From the NCBI GenBank assembly GCA_020059485.1, contig JAGVCA010000055.1, forward strand, positions 1-61,099: a stretch of DNA of 61,099 nucleotides, read 5' to 3'. Below are positions 53,401-61,099 of the stretch, piece by piece. Below the pieces are notes generated by a model. That model made no database searches and was not told the origin of the DNA. It worked only from the letters and a program-made list of their open reading frames with translations. This DNA comes from Anaerolineales bacterium (GTDB lineage: Bacteria; Chloroflexota; Anaerolineae; Anaerolineales; UBA11579). The position numbers and the translations under genes are program-made. Each line of letters begins with the position of its first letter. Position 1 is the stretch's first letter.

Positions 53401-54122
53401 GGGCGCGTCAAGGTTTGCTAGCGTGGTTTGAAAACTTGGACGATGGAGCGAAGAAGGCGTCAGACTTAGAGAGCGAGGACGAGGCATTCCGGACTTTCGT
53501 TGCAAGTCAGTTGAATGAATTGGAACCAAGAAAGACCATCTTGGAAGTATTGCCCAATTTGCTGGGTGTTTCAGATATTGTTACTAATTCAGTAGATATC
53601 AACGCGTTGGGTAATAGACTGCGCGAGCGAATGCAATCTATACAATCCGCTACAGCCAGGAAGTTGCAGTTAGCCGTCGAGGAATTGACAACAGTCTTTG
53701 GCGTTGAGACGAAAACGATAGAGGCGTTAGCCTCCGGCATACGAGATTGGTGGAATGGTCTAAAACCCGCCCAGAGAGTGCATGTTCCAAGCGAGCCATC
53801 AATCGCCGCACTCCATAAGGTAATTAGTTCGGGCTCTTTAGATGAAAGGAGCATATTTGTCGAACTGCCTGCCAAAATGAGCCTATCACCGTATACACAC
53901 TGGACTGATCAACGGGATCTCCAGTTCTTTGTCAATCAGGTTGCTTTGGCTAAGGGAGTTATAGAATCATATGGCGGTGAACCAATTAGGGGAGAAGCGA
54001 CTAGAACACTGGATAGCTCTGCGAGCGTGAAGGAACGCATTCAGGGTATCCTTGCCAGTTCGGGCCTTGAACTGGCGGCCATCAGGGAACTTCTACAACA
54101 ACTACTGGATGAATTCGAGTGA
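50481..54122 (+). CDS. brxC: BrxC/PglY-like large ATPase, copy 2
   Basis: 1213 residues, the usual size of BrxC. Walker A is GQYGSGKS (70-77) and Walker B is LVIADEFGNHM (D260/E261). The C-terminal 600 residues are helical, with many charged segments. BrxC is one of the two proteins present in essentially all BREX systems and works with PglZ. The ATG at 50481 and a second ATG at 50484 are both possible after GGGAGG. It overlaps both neighbours by four bases. It shares the DEFG Walker B with the ATPase at 42649. Confidence 0.85.
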   Translation: MMANFKIDSIVQVDVGGKTEVSIGMDLIDDKKNRSLLNTYIPVTPAVAALKAIIEGLNPINERRAHFITGQYGSGKSHLGLVIANIFKLGGGDKELQEFISKLEKKDNEVASLLRRMRWQGTLGENPFLVVLLDPQQKDLNLEFLRALHIAMQAAGIEEYEIRSHFRAAIEQWNEIKSKPALEAEFNKELKKRGLNPDTLRSKLESYQNEAYTSFQEIIHSVTTVKFLPFDAESSAGPIYIEAARAAKLQNYAGILVIADEFGNHMKEVANDPKNKSAQALQDFVQACNSSRDNQVHFVGITHRALSDYQEQALDAKELEKVAGRFLWHNLDYKQGQEEESVDLIDTIIQHKDSTDKQKQNWAEIKEKMGVIEDWVRDVRIFEDMPKQSRQQKLLLGCYPLHPATVFCLPWMAQRLGQDNRSAIRFLTTDEDGSLVDFIRDNNAFHSDGTLNLYTPEHLLSYFGSNAERHPEWRSVFAAFQTAFGRYADEFQVLRLLQLITVLNIVGQPDLKPTAETLRSVLGSTQAEEFELVSLVEELEAEGVIVKDRRANVYRLSVRGEGDMLPAEAIQKMKEMWGALDFDAGKVINRFSDFGSQLVSEYAKDTGVSRNMVVELVTPKHLENLSSPSERIRSWYEPGSNYEGDLVVWYVLCEDEDSRIRAEKLLTQGTKSPQHIVAIPKVAFTKIEALRNYQAAQQLISSGGKINEEQVDLEGLRQYESSASQLAREAVSEFFVASNFVWHHGIERTESIKDGEEDAFFSRVLKGVFSQNPEVSDAALSPTKATSADRRGRDLAIDKLLGLSGGHLRIREQGGQPEVRILRAALYDTELYEKKNNLGQEIEIDWREKVPANSALAKVWKKLDNSLARDGEAVLFEDVIEDLLTPPFGLPPSLLEVILAAYFRFRTGKFMIVRADREQTFVRLDVDLVKAIVASPQEYFFTYFELRPQEEQWLKEVNLSTPGESTQSGDALERARQGLLAWFENLDDGAKKASDLESEDEAFRTFVASQLNELEPRKTILEVLPNLLGVSDIVTNSVDINALGNRLRERMQSIQSATARKLQLAVEELTTVFGVETKTIEALASGIRDWWNGLKPAQRVHVPSEPSIAALHKVISSGSLDERSIFVELPAKMSLSPYTHWTDQRDLQFFVNQVALAKGVIESYGGEPIRGEATRTLDSSASVKERIQGILASSGLELAAIRELLQQLLDEFE

Positions 54123-54910
54123 CGGTTACTATCTTTACATCATCGGTCGCCAATAATATTGGTGAGGTTGATATGATTGTGGACGACCAGATTGATTATG
54201 TTCTCGCGCGAAGGCGGATTCACGAGGCGTTGATCGAAGGATCTCACCTCCGAATCGTCGTGTCTGATACCATCTTGTCGAATTGGTTCTGGGATATTTT
54301 GCAACACCATGATGTCATTATAAAGGATATGGACCTCCGGAGAAGTCTGGAAAAGGTGATTGGTGTTCCCTTGCCTGATGTCATTACGACCGGGATGATT
54401 GAGGAATTTAATCTTCTTGACGCCGGTTCACAGAAGCCTATTTCATCAGATCCGATCGTGTGGTTTGCTGGGATAGTCCTCGGCCCAAGTTGGGGAGCAG
54501 TTAAGCCTAGCCCAGATCACCTCAAGGAGTTATTCAGCTGGTTTATCGACAATTTGAACAAGGTACAAGGCCCGGACGTCGAGTCCTTGATTGATGTTCG
54601 CCTTGCCCAATGGCAAGAGCAAACATCGGGAAAAATCAGCATTATTTATGGCGACTTGAAGCTTCAGCGATATGCAGCAATAAGATTTTTCTGCGCTTGG
54701 GATATGCTTAGCGGATATCCCGAATCGCTCCGGCGCGAGTGGCTTGAAAACATTCATATATTTTCACCGGAACGAGAAAAGCTTGCCGCCGGGCTAGAAG
54801 GATTACCTCGCCATCCGGACATGGACAAGGCTTTACAGCAATTTGTTGTACCATATTGGAATCGGCGGTTTCAGGACCGCATAGTGGAGTTGCGCGATGC
54901 TGGCGCCTGA
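54119..54910 (+). CDS. Hypothetical BREX-operon protein, 263 residues
   Basis: It starts with GTG at 54119, overlapping the ATPase stop (GTGA), and ends 14 bases inside the PglZ gene. The protein is soluble with a mixed fold (TVTIFTSSVANNIGEVDMIV at the start). A helical C-terminal half ends in VVPYWNRRFQDRIVEL. I find no known motif. Its fixed place between BrxC and PglZ suggests an adaptor or structural subunit specific to this BREX variant. Confidence 0.75.
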   Translation: MTVTIFTSSVANNIGEVDMIVDDQIDYVLARRRIHEALIEGSHLRIVVSDTILSNWFWDILQHHDVIIKDMDLRRSLEKVIGVPLPDVITTGMIEEFNLLDAGSQKPISSDPIVWFAGIVLGPSWGAVKPSPDHLKELFSWFIDNLNKVQGPDVESLIDVRLAQWQEQTSGKISIIYGDLKLQRYAAIRFFCAWDMLSGYPESLRREWLENIHIFSPEREKLAAGLEGLPRHPDMDKALQQFVVPYWNRRFQDRIVELRDAGA

Positions 54911-56978
54911 TGAACTTCTTAATAAAGCCTTGATCTTAGCGCGTCCTGTAGAAGCGGCGATACGGCAGGTCGTTGAGCTCGACCTCCAGCGCGTCTATGG
55001 CCCAGAATGGCGATTACACATTCCACAGACTCTAAATGATAAATTAATTGAGCAGCGGCAGACAGAACTCGGAGCGGGGCGGGATCGCGGACCAAGCATT
55101 CTTGAATATGCTTCATTGAATGAATTGATTGATCTCATGAGAAGCGAGGTAGGTATCTTTGCTCGGCGTTTTTCCGACGAGGAAGGTTGGGATGGCCTCG
55201 AAGAATTCCGTAAACTTCGAAATCCCTTGATGCACGGAAATCGGCTTGCAACGGAAGAGTGCGACAGGATTATTGAACTTTCTCGTTGGATAATATTCCG
55301 TTGTGAAGCAAATATTCCTATAGATCAAGTGACAAAAACCCAACCGACTCAATCAAGGACGGGGGGGAGTAATTATCTGGATCCTAAACGAGCAAAATTC
55401 TTCGAGATAATGATTGATGAACTTCAGGGCATGTCTGGAAAAATGATTTCAGAGCGGGATCTGGTGATGACCTTCCTTAAGGAGTACAGCACGTTTCTCT
55501 CCATTCAGGTAATTGAAGCAGTTCAGGAGAAATTCAAAGGGTTAGAAGGAAGCTCAAATCTCATCGATGAACTTTATATGCTCATACCGCCAACAAGACC
55601 TGAAAGGCCAAGCAAGCAATGGGATATTAAAAAGTGGCTCAAATGGGGGGATCGCAAGTTTTTACCATATCGTGCTTGGATGGATCGCGCGGACATCAAG
55701 GATGATGAAATCGAATTAGATGGTCTTCTATTTGAGGAATGGATCTTCGAGAATTACCCAACTTTACTAGAAAAAGCAGATCCAACGCTTGTATCGATGA
55801 TCTACCAGCAGATAGAGGAGTTGTTAATAGGTGGCAAAAATATTTTCTGGCTAGTCATTGACAATTTGGCCGCTCAATGGATTCCTGCTTATCGCCGCTG
55901 TTTGGAGCGTTCTGGGTTTCGTGAGGAGGAGTACCAGCCGAGACTAGCCATGGTTCCAAGTGTGACTGCCGTATCCAGACTTGCTATGCTTGCCGGCAGG
56001 ATGCCCGATGATGCAATGATGTCAACAATTACCACTTCTGAGGAAGTAGCGTTTAACGAGCTCTGGACAACACGAATGCCGGAGCTCCGCGCCAAATTCT
56101 GCGGAACCCTTAATCAAGCTGAAGAGGCTGTCACCGATGGATGTCAGTTAATAGCAATTGTGTACAATAGGATTGATAAGCGCCTTCACCAGGCTGATGA
56201 TGGTTGGTTCGACTTGGAAGCCGACATTGAAAACGATCTTGATAGGATGTTTGAGCGAATTGGGCCGCTGGTGCGTAAAATGAATACTGTGCGAGAAACT
56301 AAATTAGTGATTACATCTGACCACGGCAGTCTAAAATTACCCAAAAATGTGCAAGTTGTCAATTTACCAAAATCAGCGATCCCTGAACAGGAGATTGCCA
56401 TTCATCGGAGAAACGCAGCGATCACAGATCTTGATAGCCCGAATAAAGCAGACTGGTTTGTCCTGGAAAAAAAACGTTTTCGCCTACCCAATCATTTTGC
56501 AGTGACACGGGGCAATCGAAGTATTGGGGCTCGCCCTCGAGGTTATGTGCACGGAGGATTCTCTCCTGAGGAAATGGTCAGCCATTGGATTGTAACTACT
56601 CCGGGATTGAGAGAGGATCTCAAATTAACATTCTCATTCGCAGGAGATCCTGTTCGTGTCGGACAGAAGAGCGCGTTTGCAATTCGGGTGAATAACCCTT
56701 TCTATTTGGATGTTGAGGATCTCGAGCTAGAAATTGCGCATTTGGAACTGACCTTTGACAAGATTGAAATTCCTCGACTTTCTCACACAGAAACAGAAGC
56801 AAGAATGATCGAGATCCCGGATATTATGGCTGTCCACAAAGACAGAATCCGTGTACGCTTAAGCTGTAAGTATTTGTTGGGAAGCAAACCGATTCGCGAA
56901 GCACACGAGTTATTGGTTCCAGTTGCGCGGATATATAAATCGGATATTGACGATTTTGAAGGATTATTTGATGACTGA
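54897..56978 (+). CDS. pglZ: PglZ-domain alkaline-phosphatase-like protein with N-terminal HEPN-like domain
   Basis: 693 residues. The PglZ domain begins near residue 315 with the metal-binding FWLVIDNLAAQW, continues through VPSVTAVSRLAMLAG and ends with VITSDHGSLKLP. The last 120 residues are beta-rich. Residues 1-130 look like a Swt1-type HEPN module, with R108 and H113 in RNPLMHG matching the R-x4-H ribonuclease motif. PglZ is the universal BREX marker and is thought to act as a metal-dependent nuclease or phosphodiesterase. The ATG at 54897 overlaps the previous gene by 14 bases. Confidence 0.88.
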   Translation: MLAPDELLNKALILARPVEAAIRQVVELDLQRVYGPEWRLHIPQTLNDKLIEQRQTELGAGRDRGPSILEYASLNELIDLMRSEVGIFARRFSDEEGWDGLEEFRKLRNPLMHGNRLATEECDRIIELSRWIIFRCEANIPIDQVTKTQPTQSRTGGSNYLDPKRAKFFEIMIDELQGMSGKMISERDLVMTFLKEYSTFLSIQVIEAVQEKFKGLEGSSNLIDELYMLIPPTRPERPSKQWDIKKWLKWGDRKFLPYRAWMDRADIKDDEIELDGLLFEEWIFENYPTLLEKADPTLVSMIYQQIEELLIGGKNIFWLVIDNLAAQWIPAYRRCLERSGFREEEYQPRLAMVPSVTAVSRLAMLAGRMPDDAMMSTITTSEEVAFNELWTTRMPELRAKFCGTLNQAEEAVTDGCQLIAIVYNRIDKRLHQADDGWFDLEADIENDLDRMFERIGPLVRKMNTVRETKLVITSDHGSLKLPKNVQVVNLPKSAIPEQEIAIHRRNAAITDLDSPNKADWFVLEKKRFRLPNHFAVTRGNRSIGARPRGYVHGGFSPEEMVSHWIVTTPGLREDLKLTFSFAGDPVRVGQKSAFAIRVNNPFYLDVEDLELEIAHLELTFDKIEIPRLSHTETEARMIEIPDIMAVHKDRIRVRLSCKYLLGSKPIREAHELLVPVARIYKSDIDDFEGLFDD

Positions 56979-58407
56979 TGCGAATGATTTTACAGGCACA
57001 GTATCTTCTAAAGCCAAGCAGGTTTTTGGAGAGGCTTGTATCGACAAGGGGCTATTCCTGGCCTCGGGTATGCAGGGGCGTGGAGTTCCTGCATTCGTTG
57101 CAGAGTGGATCTTGGATCGATTTTGTCCGGACGGGCGACTTACGGACAATGTGCGGGCGGAAATCAATAAGTTTATAGAGTCTCGCCTTCCACGCAAGGA
57201 TCAAAAGGAAGAAATCAAGCACAAGCTTGCTCAGGGCGATACGATAACCCTACTTGATCACTTCATTGTTCAAGTTGACTTGAACAAAAACGAGAGATTC
57301 TTGATGATTCCCTCTATCGACTCTGTTGGGAGCATTCAACCGAAAATGGTTGATGAATATCCAAATCTTTTAGGCGGTGGGATGTGGGGTGCCGGCCGCC
57401 TTGTGTACTACCCACCAGACAAATCGGTTAGAGGTTCTGTCGGTGAACTTCACCTCGTGGAATTCAAGCCATTACAAGTATCCAGGCTTGATCTGGATTA
57501 TTACTGCGAAGCGCGGAGTCAATTTAACTTCCAAGAGTGGCGCGATTTAATTGTCAGCAGTATGGGGAGCAATCCTGAGTTCTTCACACCGGCCCAACAA
57601 ATGTACCTTCTGACGCGCCTGGTGCCGATGGTCCAGAACAACGTGAATATCATAGAGCTAGCGCCAAAGGGCACCGGGAAGAGCTTTGTCTTCCAAAATT
57701 TGTCACGGTACTCTCGGGTAGTAAGCGGGGGCAAGATTACGGCTCCTCAATTATTCTATAATTTGGCGAGCCAGACGCCAGGATTGCTCACACAATATGA
57801 TGTGGTTGTTTTTGACGAGGCGCAGACGATATCTTTCAGTAACCCCGGTGAAGTAATTGGCGTTTTGAAGGATTATTTGGAGTCAGGAAGATATACAAGA
57901 GGACAAAAAGCTGCAACAGCGACAGCGGGCCTGGTCATGCTAGCAAACATACCTTTAGATTCTGCCGGCAAGCCTAAAACTCCCATTCTTTTCCACAACT
58001 TACCAAGATTTTTGCAGGAAACAGCATTTATCGACAGATTACACGGGATTATCCCTGGTTGGGAACTGCCGCGCGTCACCGAGGATACTCCGGCCCGAGG
58101 GGTAGCATTCAAGGCTGACTTTTTTAGCGAGGTTCTTCACCAGCTCCGTGGGAGGGGCGGTTATGATGAGTATGTAACTCAACATCTTGGCGTTGATGGA
58201 ACAAAGGACATGCGAGATTTGAAGGCGATTCGAAGATTGGCTGCCGGTTTCCTGCGTTTGCTGTTCCCAAACCTTCGGCCAACAGAGGAGGAATTTCTTC
58301 GTTATTGTATACAGCCAGCGGTTGAGATGCGACAGCGGGTGCGCAATCAACTTAGCCGTCTTGACTCGGAGTATAAAGATGTCCATATAACGGGTAAGGT
58401 CGTCTGA
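56971..58407 (+). CDS. brxL: BrxL, short form without Lon protease domain
   Basis: 478 residues. An N-terminal region (TGTVSSKAKQVFGEACIDKG) precedes the AAA+ core with Walker A PKGTGKS (232-238) and Walker B VVFDEAQTISF (D282/E283). The sequence ends after PAVEMRQRVRNQLSRLD. Full-length BrxL of type 1 BREX is near 675 residues with a C-terminal Lon-like protease domain; that part is absent here, so it belongs to the shorter BrxL group. BrxL forms DNA-encircling rings that block phage. I use the ATG at 56971 after AAGGA; it overlaps PglZ by eight bases. Confidence 0.88.
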   Translation: MTDANDFTGTVSSKAKQVFGEACIDKGLFLASGMQGRGVPAFVAEWILDRFCPDGRLTDNVRAEINKFIESRLPRKDQKEEIKHKLAQGDTITLLDHFIVQVDLNKNERFLMIPSIDSVGSIQPKMVDEYPNLLGGGMWGAGRLVYYPPDKSVRGSVGELHLVEFKPLQVSRLDLDYYCEARSQFNFQEWRDLIVSSMGSNPEFFTPAQQMYLLTRLVPMVQNNVNIIELAPKGTGKSFVFQNLSRYSRVVSGGKITAPQLFYNLASQTPGLLTQYDVVVFDEAQTISFSNPGEVIGVLKDYLESGRYTRGQKAATATAGLVMLANIPLDSAGKPKTPILFHNLPRFLQETAFIDRLHGIIPGWELPRVTEDTPARGVAFKADFFSEVLHQLRGRGGYDEYVTQHLGVDGTKDMRDLKAIRRLAAGFLRLLFPNLRPTEEEFLRYCIQPAVEMRQRVRNQLSRLDSEYKDVHITGKVV

Positions 58408-59579
58408 TGTCAGATATGGGTGAGCAAAAGCCAATTTATCTCGACAATCACGCGACCACACGCTGCGATCCCCGTGTAGTTAACGCTATGTTGCCTTATT
58501 TCTCCGAAGACTATGGCAACTCTGCAAGCACGGTTCATCGCATGGGGAGGTTTGCCGATAGTGCGATCCAAGATGCCCGAGGACAAATCGCAGATTTGAT
58601 TCACTGCCACTCAAAAGAGATCATTTTCACATCTGGAGCAACGGAGAGTAACAACTTGGCTATACTTGGTATTGCTAGGGGAAGAAAAAGTCCCAGGAAG
58701 AAAATCATAGTAAGTGCTATCGAGCATAAGTCTGTATTGAACGCGGCCTTTGCCCTTCAGGAAGAAGGATTTGACCTCATCCGCTTGCCCGTTGATTCAG
58801 ATGGCAGCGTTACCGAACAGGCGGCTAGGGATTTCATTGATGAAGACACCCTCCTCGTTTCTGTGCAGATGGCAAATAATGAGATTGGGACTATTCAGGA
58901 CATTCAATGGTTAGCGGAAATCGCCCATGAGAATGGTGCCTTTTTTCACTGTGACGGAGCCCAAGCGGCCGGGAAAATTGATATCAACATTGACAATTTG
59001 AATGTGGATCTGCTTTCGATTAGTGCGCACAAAATGTATGGCCCCAAGGGTATTGGAGTACTTTTTACCCGAGGTGGGCCATACGCAAAGCCTCTAATCC
59101 CGATCGTGCGAGGTGGAGGGCAGGAGTATGGCTTAAGATCAGGCACACATAACGTCCCTGCTATAGTTGGTATGGGATTGGCCGCAAAGATTGCTAAGGA
59201 AGAAATGCTGGATGAGGCATCTAGGCTTCATAAAATGCGTGACGAGTTTGAAACCAAGGTGATTGAGTTAACAGACGCCAGTCGTAACGGTGCGCAAGTG
59301 AAGCGGCTACCAGGCAACAGCAACCTTACGATTGCCAATGTGGATGCTGATGCTCTGATTGCAACAACGCCTGGAGTCATCTTTAGCACGGGATCGGCTT
59401 GCAATACGGGAGCACCTGAGCCATCCTATGTTCTCGAAGCGATAGGTTTGAGTAGACTACAAGCATACAACACTGTGAGATTTTGCTTTGGACGATTTAA
59501 CCAGCTTGACGAATCCACCATTGCTGCGGAGATTATTAGCAAGCGAGCAATAGAAATTGCTCGCGATGCTATGGGCTAA
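58407..59579 (+). CDS. Cysteine desulfurase (IscS/DndA-like)
   Basis: 390 residues, a class V PLP aminotransferase fold. The PLP lysine is K209 in SAHKMYGPKG, and the persulfide cysteine is C332 in STGSACNTGAP. It removes sulfur from cysteine to give a protein persulfide. Its start overlaps the BrxL stop by one base (TGATG), so it is part of the operon rather than a general iron-sulfur gene. Together with the PAPS-reductase-like enzyme it forms the sulfur module expected for DNA phosphorothioation, as DndA does for DndC. No scaffold or ferredoxin gene is adjacent. It is the last gene of the operon. Confidence 0.92.
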   Translation: MSDMGEQKPIYLDNHATTRCDPRVVNAMLPYFSEDYGNSASTVHRMGRFADSAIQDARGQIADLIHCHSKEIIFTSGATESNNLAILGIARGRKSPRKKIIVSAIEHKSVLNAAFALQEEGFDLIRLPVDSDGSVTEQAARDFIDEDTLLVSVQMANNEIGTIQDIQWLAEIAHENGAFFHCDGAQAAGKIDINIDNLNVDLLSISAHKMYGPKGIGVLFTRGGPYAKPLIPIVRGGGQEYGLRSGTHNVPAIVGMGLAAKIAKEEMLDEASRLHKMRDEFETKVIELTDASRNGAQVKRLPGNSNLTIANVDADALIATTPGVIFSTGSACNTGAPEPSYVLEAIGLSRLQAYNTVRFCFGRFNQLDESTIAAEIISKRAIEIARDAMG

Positions 59580-60028
59580 GATGATGTTAATAGATTCAGG
59601 TAAGCATATCGAATTAATGAAGGTGCTTATACATACGGCGGCGTTTGGGGTGGGTGGCGTTCACCGAAGCCTTGTGGCAAAAGGGACCATGTAAACTAAA
59701 TAAGGTTTTATATTGCTCCTGCCTTTCGCACCCAAAAATAACAAATTTAGGGATGGAGTAAGCTAGGCATATGAGCGCCTGTGCTGTCCTCGGTATTTGA
59801 CTCTCATGCACTTTGTGAAGAATAGAGTAATACCAGTAGAAATCCAGAGGCGGAATACTGTAAGTCATGGACTATGATACACTCATTTCCCTCCCTAGGT
59901 TTCTCGTTGATTCATTTGAAAAGTTAGCAGATGAGACAATTATCATCAAGTTACACCGGTTGTAGCCAGGTTCTCTTATGGAGCTTGCTGCTGAGTAATA
60001 TCAATTTATCTTAAGGAGGGATATAAAA
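59580..60028. other. Intergenic stretch between the BREX-like operon and the HEPN gene
   Basis: I see no gene here that I would support. A minus-strand frame (59868-59614) ending in SVNATHPKRRRM has odd composition and may be part of a dispersed element. The right end carries the ribosome site AAGGAGGG of the HEPN gene. Confidence 0.5.
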
Positions 60029-60938
60029 ATGGCGAGAAGCAAAGTTAAATTCAACCGATGGGATTCGCGGGAGCCTTCAACGTGGCCCTTACAAATGTTC
60101 ACAAAATATGACTTAGAGTTGGAGAAAATCCATCAGGCACATATTTCCACGTCTAAAAAAATTTATTCATCCCTTAGATCGGTGACTGCAGACTGGGACG
60201 ACAGCGTGTCGAAACACCTAATCTTTGACCCTCCAAAAAAGGCGGAAATCTTTACAAATCTAAAAGACTGGTCAGACTCGTATAACTCATTTGATAATTG
60301 GGTCAATCTTAACTACATTATGGCGGCAAACTCAAATCTTGAAACCTATATTTCGGTAATTGTTCAACTGGCTCTAGAATCTGATCCGGGGCTTATCTTT
60401 GGAGCGTCAAAATTATTTGATGGAGTCAGGTTATTAAAATACCCACCTAGAAGAAAATTTAGCTTCGTAGCAGAAATCGAATCGTGTACAATTGGTGATT
60501 GGAATAGCCGAGCAAATTCCTTCGAAAAACTATTTGGAAAAGCCCCGGAAAAAAATTCACGACAATATCGACAAGCTCGAGGCAATACGTAAGTTGCGGA
60601 ATAGTGTTGGGCATGCCGTTGGTAGAGAGATTGAGGCTTCTAGGGTTCATGGGGTGAAAGAGTTAATTCCAATGAAAAAAATCTCTAGAACGAAAACTTT
60701 CCAATATCTAGCGCTAATTTCTTCAGTTGCCAAAGCAATTGATAAACAATTACTTGTAAAAAATATAGGAGAATATCAGGCGATTCACTTTTACCACAGA
60801 CTTTTTCCCAAACTCAGAAAGGATTTTCATCCAAATCAACGGGCAATCATTTTTAAAAAAGAAATTGGCAAATTTGGAGCGCAATCTCCTGGAAAAGAGT
60901 TTTGCTTTGGGCTAGTAAAATACTATGAAGATCTATAG
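60029..60938 (+). pseudogene. HEPN-domain protein split by a frameshift
   Basis: The first frame (60029-60592) gives 187 codons starting MARSKVKFNRWDSREPSTW after a strong AAGGAGGG. At about residue 172 the meaningful sequence moves to the next frame (continuing to 60938), where KKIHDNIDKLEAIRKLRNSVGHAVG contains the HEPN ribonuclease motif R-x4-H (RNSVGH, Arg codon 60597-60599). The switch lies in a run of seven A (60549-60555). Removing one A restores a single protein of about 302 residues. Resemblance is to HEPN families found with defence and toxin loci. It may be dead, a sequencing slip, or expressed by slippage. Confidence 0.65.
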
Positions 60939-61099
60939 CGAGAAATGGTGATTAATTTGTTATCCAAGAAATAACGAATTAGTGAGCACCAGGCGTGCTT
61001 GGATTGTGCAACTCTTTTTCTGTAAATTCATCAGGTCCTTCTAGTTTTCACCGACATTCAAATAGATCCTGCCGGTTTCCCAATCTTCGCTGATCTCCA

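Noticed and set aside
56971-58407. BrxL as a truncated pseudogene because the Lon domain is missing
   Set aside because: The AAA+ core is intact, the stop is directly coupled to the next start, and a short BrxL family without the protease domain is known.
59614-59868. 84-residue minus-strand ORF after the cysteine desulfurase
   Set aside because: Odd composition, no ribosome site and no known motif. The end SVNATHPKRRRM might belong to a dispersed element, but I cannot show that.
60939-61099. Possible start of another gene at the right edge
   Set aside because: Both strands contain stops within short distance and no motif is readable before the window ends.

Overview
The window most likely comes from a bacterium of the Chloroflexota, probably class Anaerolineae. 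This is an inference from gene content: a GC-rich core, surface and export proteins of the kind common in that group, flippase-like and GT-C-like membrane proteins, and no outer-membrane genes. No rRNA, tRNA or core housekeeping gene is present to confirm it. From about 3.7 to 31.5 kb the DNA is clearly GC-rich. From about 32 kb to the right edge it becomes much more AT-rich and is packed with toxin-antitoxin and defence genes, which suggests a horizontally acquired defence island.

Layout. (1) 1-3.2 kb: a type I-C-like CRISPR array with 46 good 33-nt repeats and two (perhaps three) decaying repeats at its right end. The leader and cas genes must lie beyond the left edge. One spacer (2870-2904) matches 34 of 35 bases of a gene in this same window (4760-4794). 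(2) 3.3-6.7 kb: a broken AbrB-type gene, a terminator, and a 1016-residue membrane-anchored surface protein with Ig-like repeats, which is the self-target. (3) 7.0-14.3 kb: a mannoside operon consisting of mannose-6-phosphate isomerase, GH38 alpha-mannosidase, fructose-family PTS EIIB, EIIC and EIIA, and a GntR/HutC repressor. A palindromic candidate operator lies upstream. The logic is uptake and phosphorylation of an alpha-mannoside, hydrolysis to mannose-6-phosphate, then isomerisation to fructose-6-phosphate. (4) 14.4-31.5 kb: a small hypothetical gene, an internally deleted sugar-nucleotide decarboxylase, a GMC oxidoreductase, and an envelope-polysaccharide cluster. That cluster has an alkaline-phosphatase-fold hydrolase, three glycosyltransferases, a GT-C-like membrane protein, two flippase-like transporters and a second GH38 mannosidase. 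A decayed glycoside hydrolase follows.

(5) 32-39.4 kb: accessory region with an AAA ATPase/nuclease gene under a tandem-palindrome promoter, a candidate small zinc-finger ORF, an orphan HigA, an RHH regulator, a HigB/HigA-ImmA pair, an MFS transporter, an AbrB/PIN pair and decayed DNA. (6) 39.5-61 kb: a UvrD-like helicase, then a tightly overlapping eleven-gene defence operon resembling type 4 BREX. It contains a PAPS-reductase-like enzyme (BrxP), a BrxC-like ATPase, PglZ, a short BrxL and a dedicated cysteine desulfurase. It also has features that go beyond the basic four-gene type 4 set: two DUF4007-like proteins each preceding a giant P-loop ATPase, an alpha-CTD/sigma-4/HARE-HTH protein, and a HEPN-like domain at the N-terminus of PglZ. 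No methyltransferase is visible. The cysteine desulfurase plus PAPS-reductase pair points to sulfur chemistry on DNA, such as phosphorothioation, as the self-mark. A frameshifted HEPN gene follows the operon.

The most interesting candidate system is this sulfur-linked, two-ATPase BREX-like operon. The clearest single sequence observation is the self-matching CRISPR spacer.
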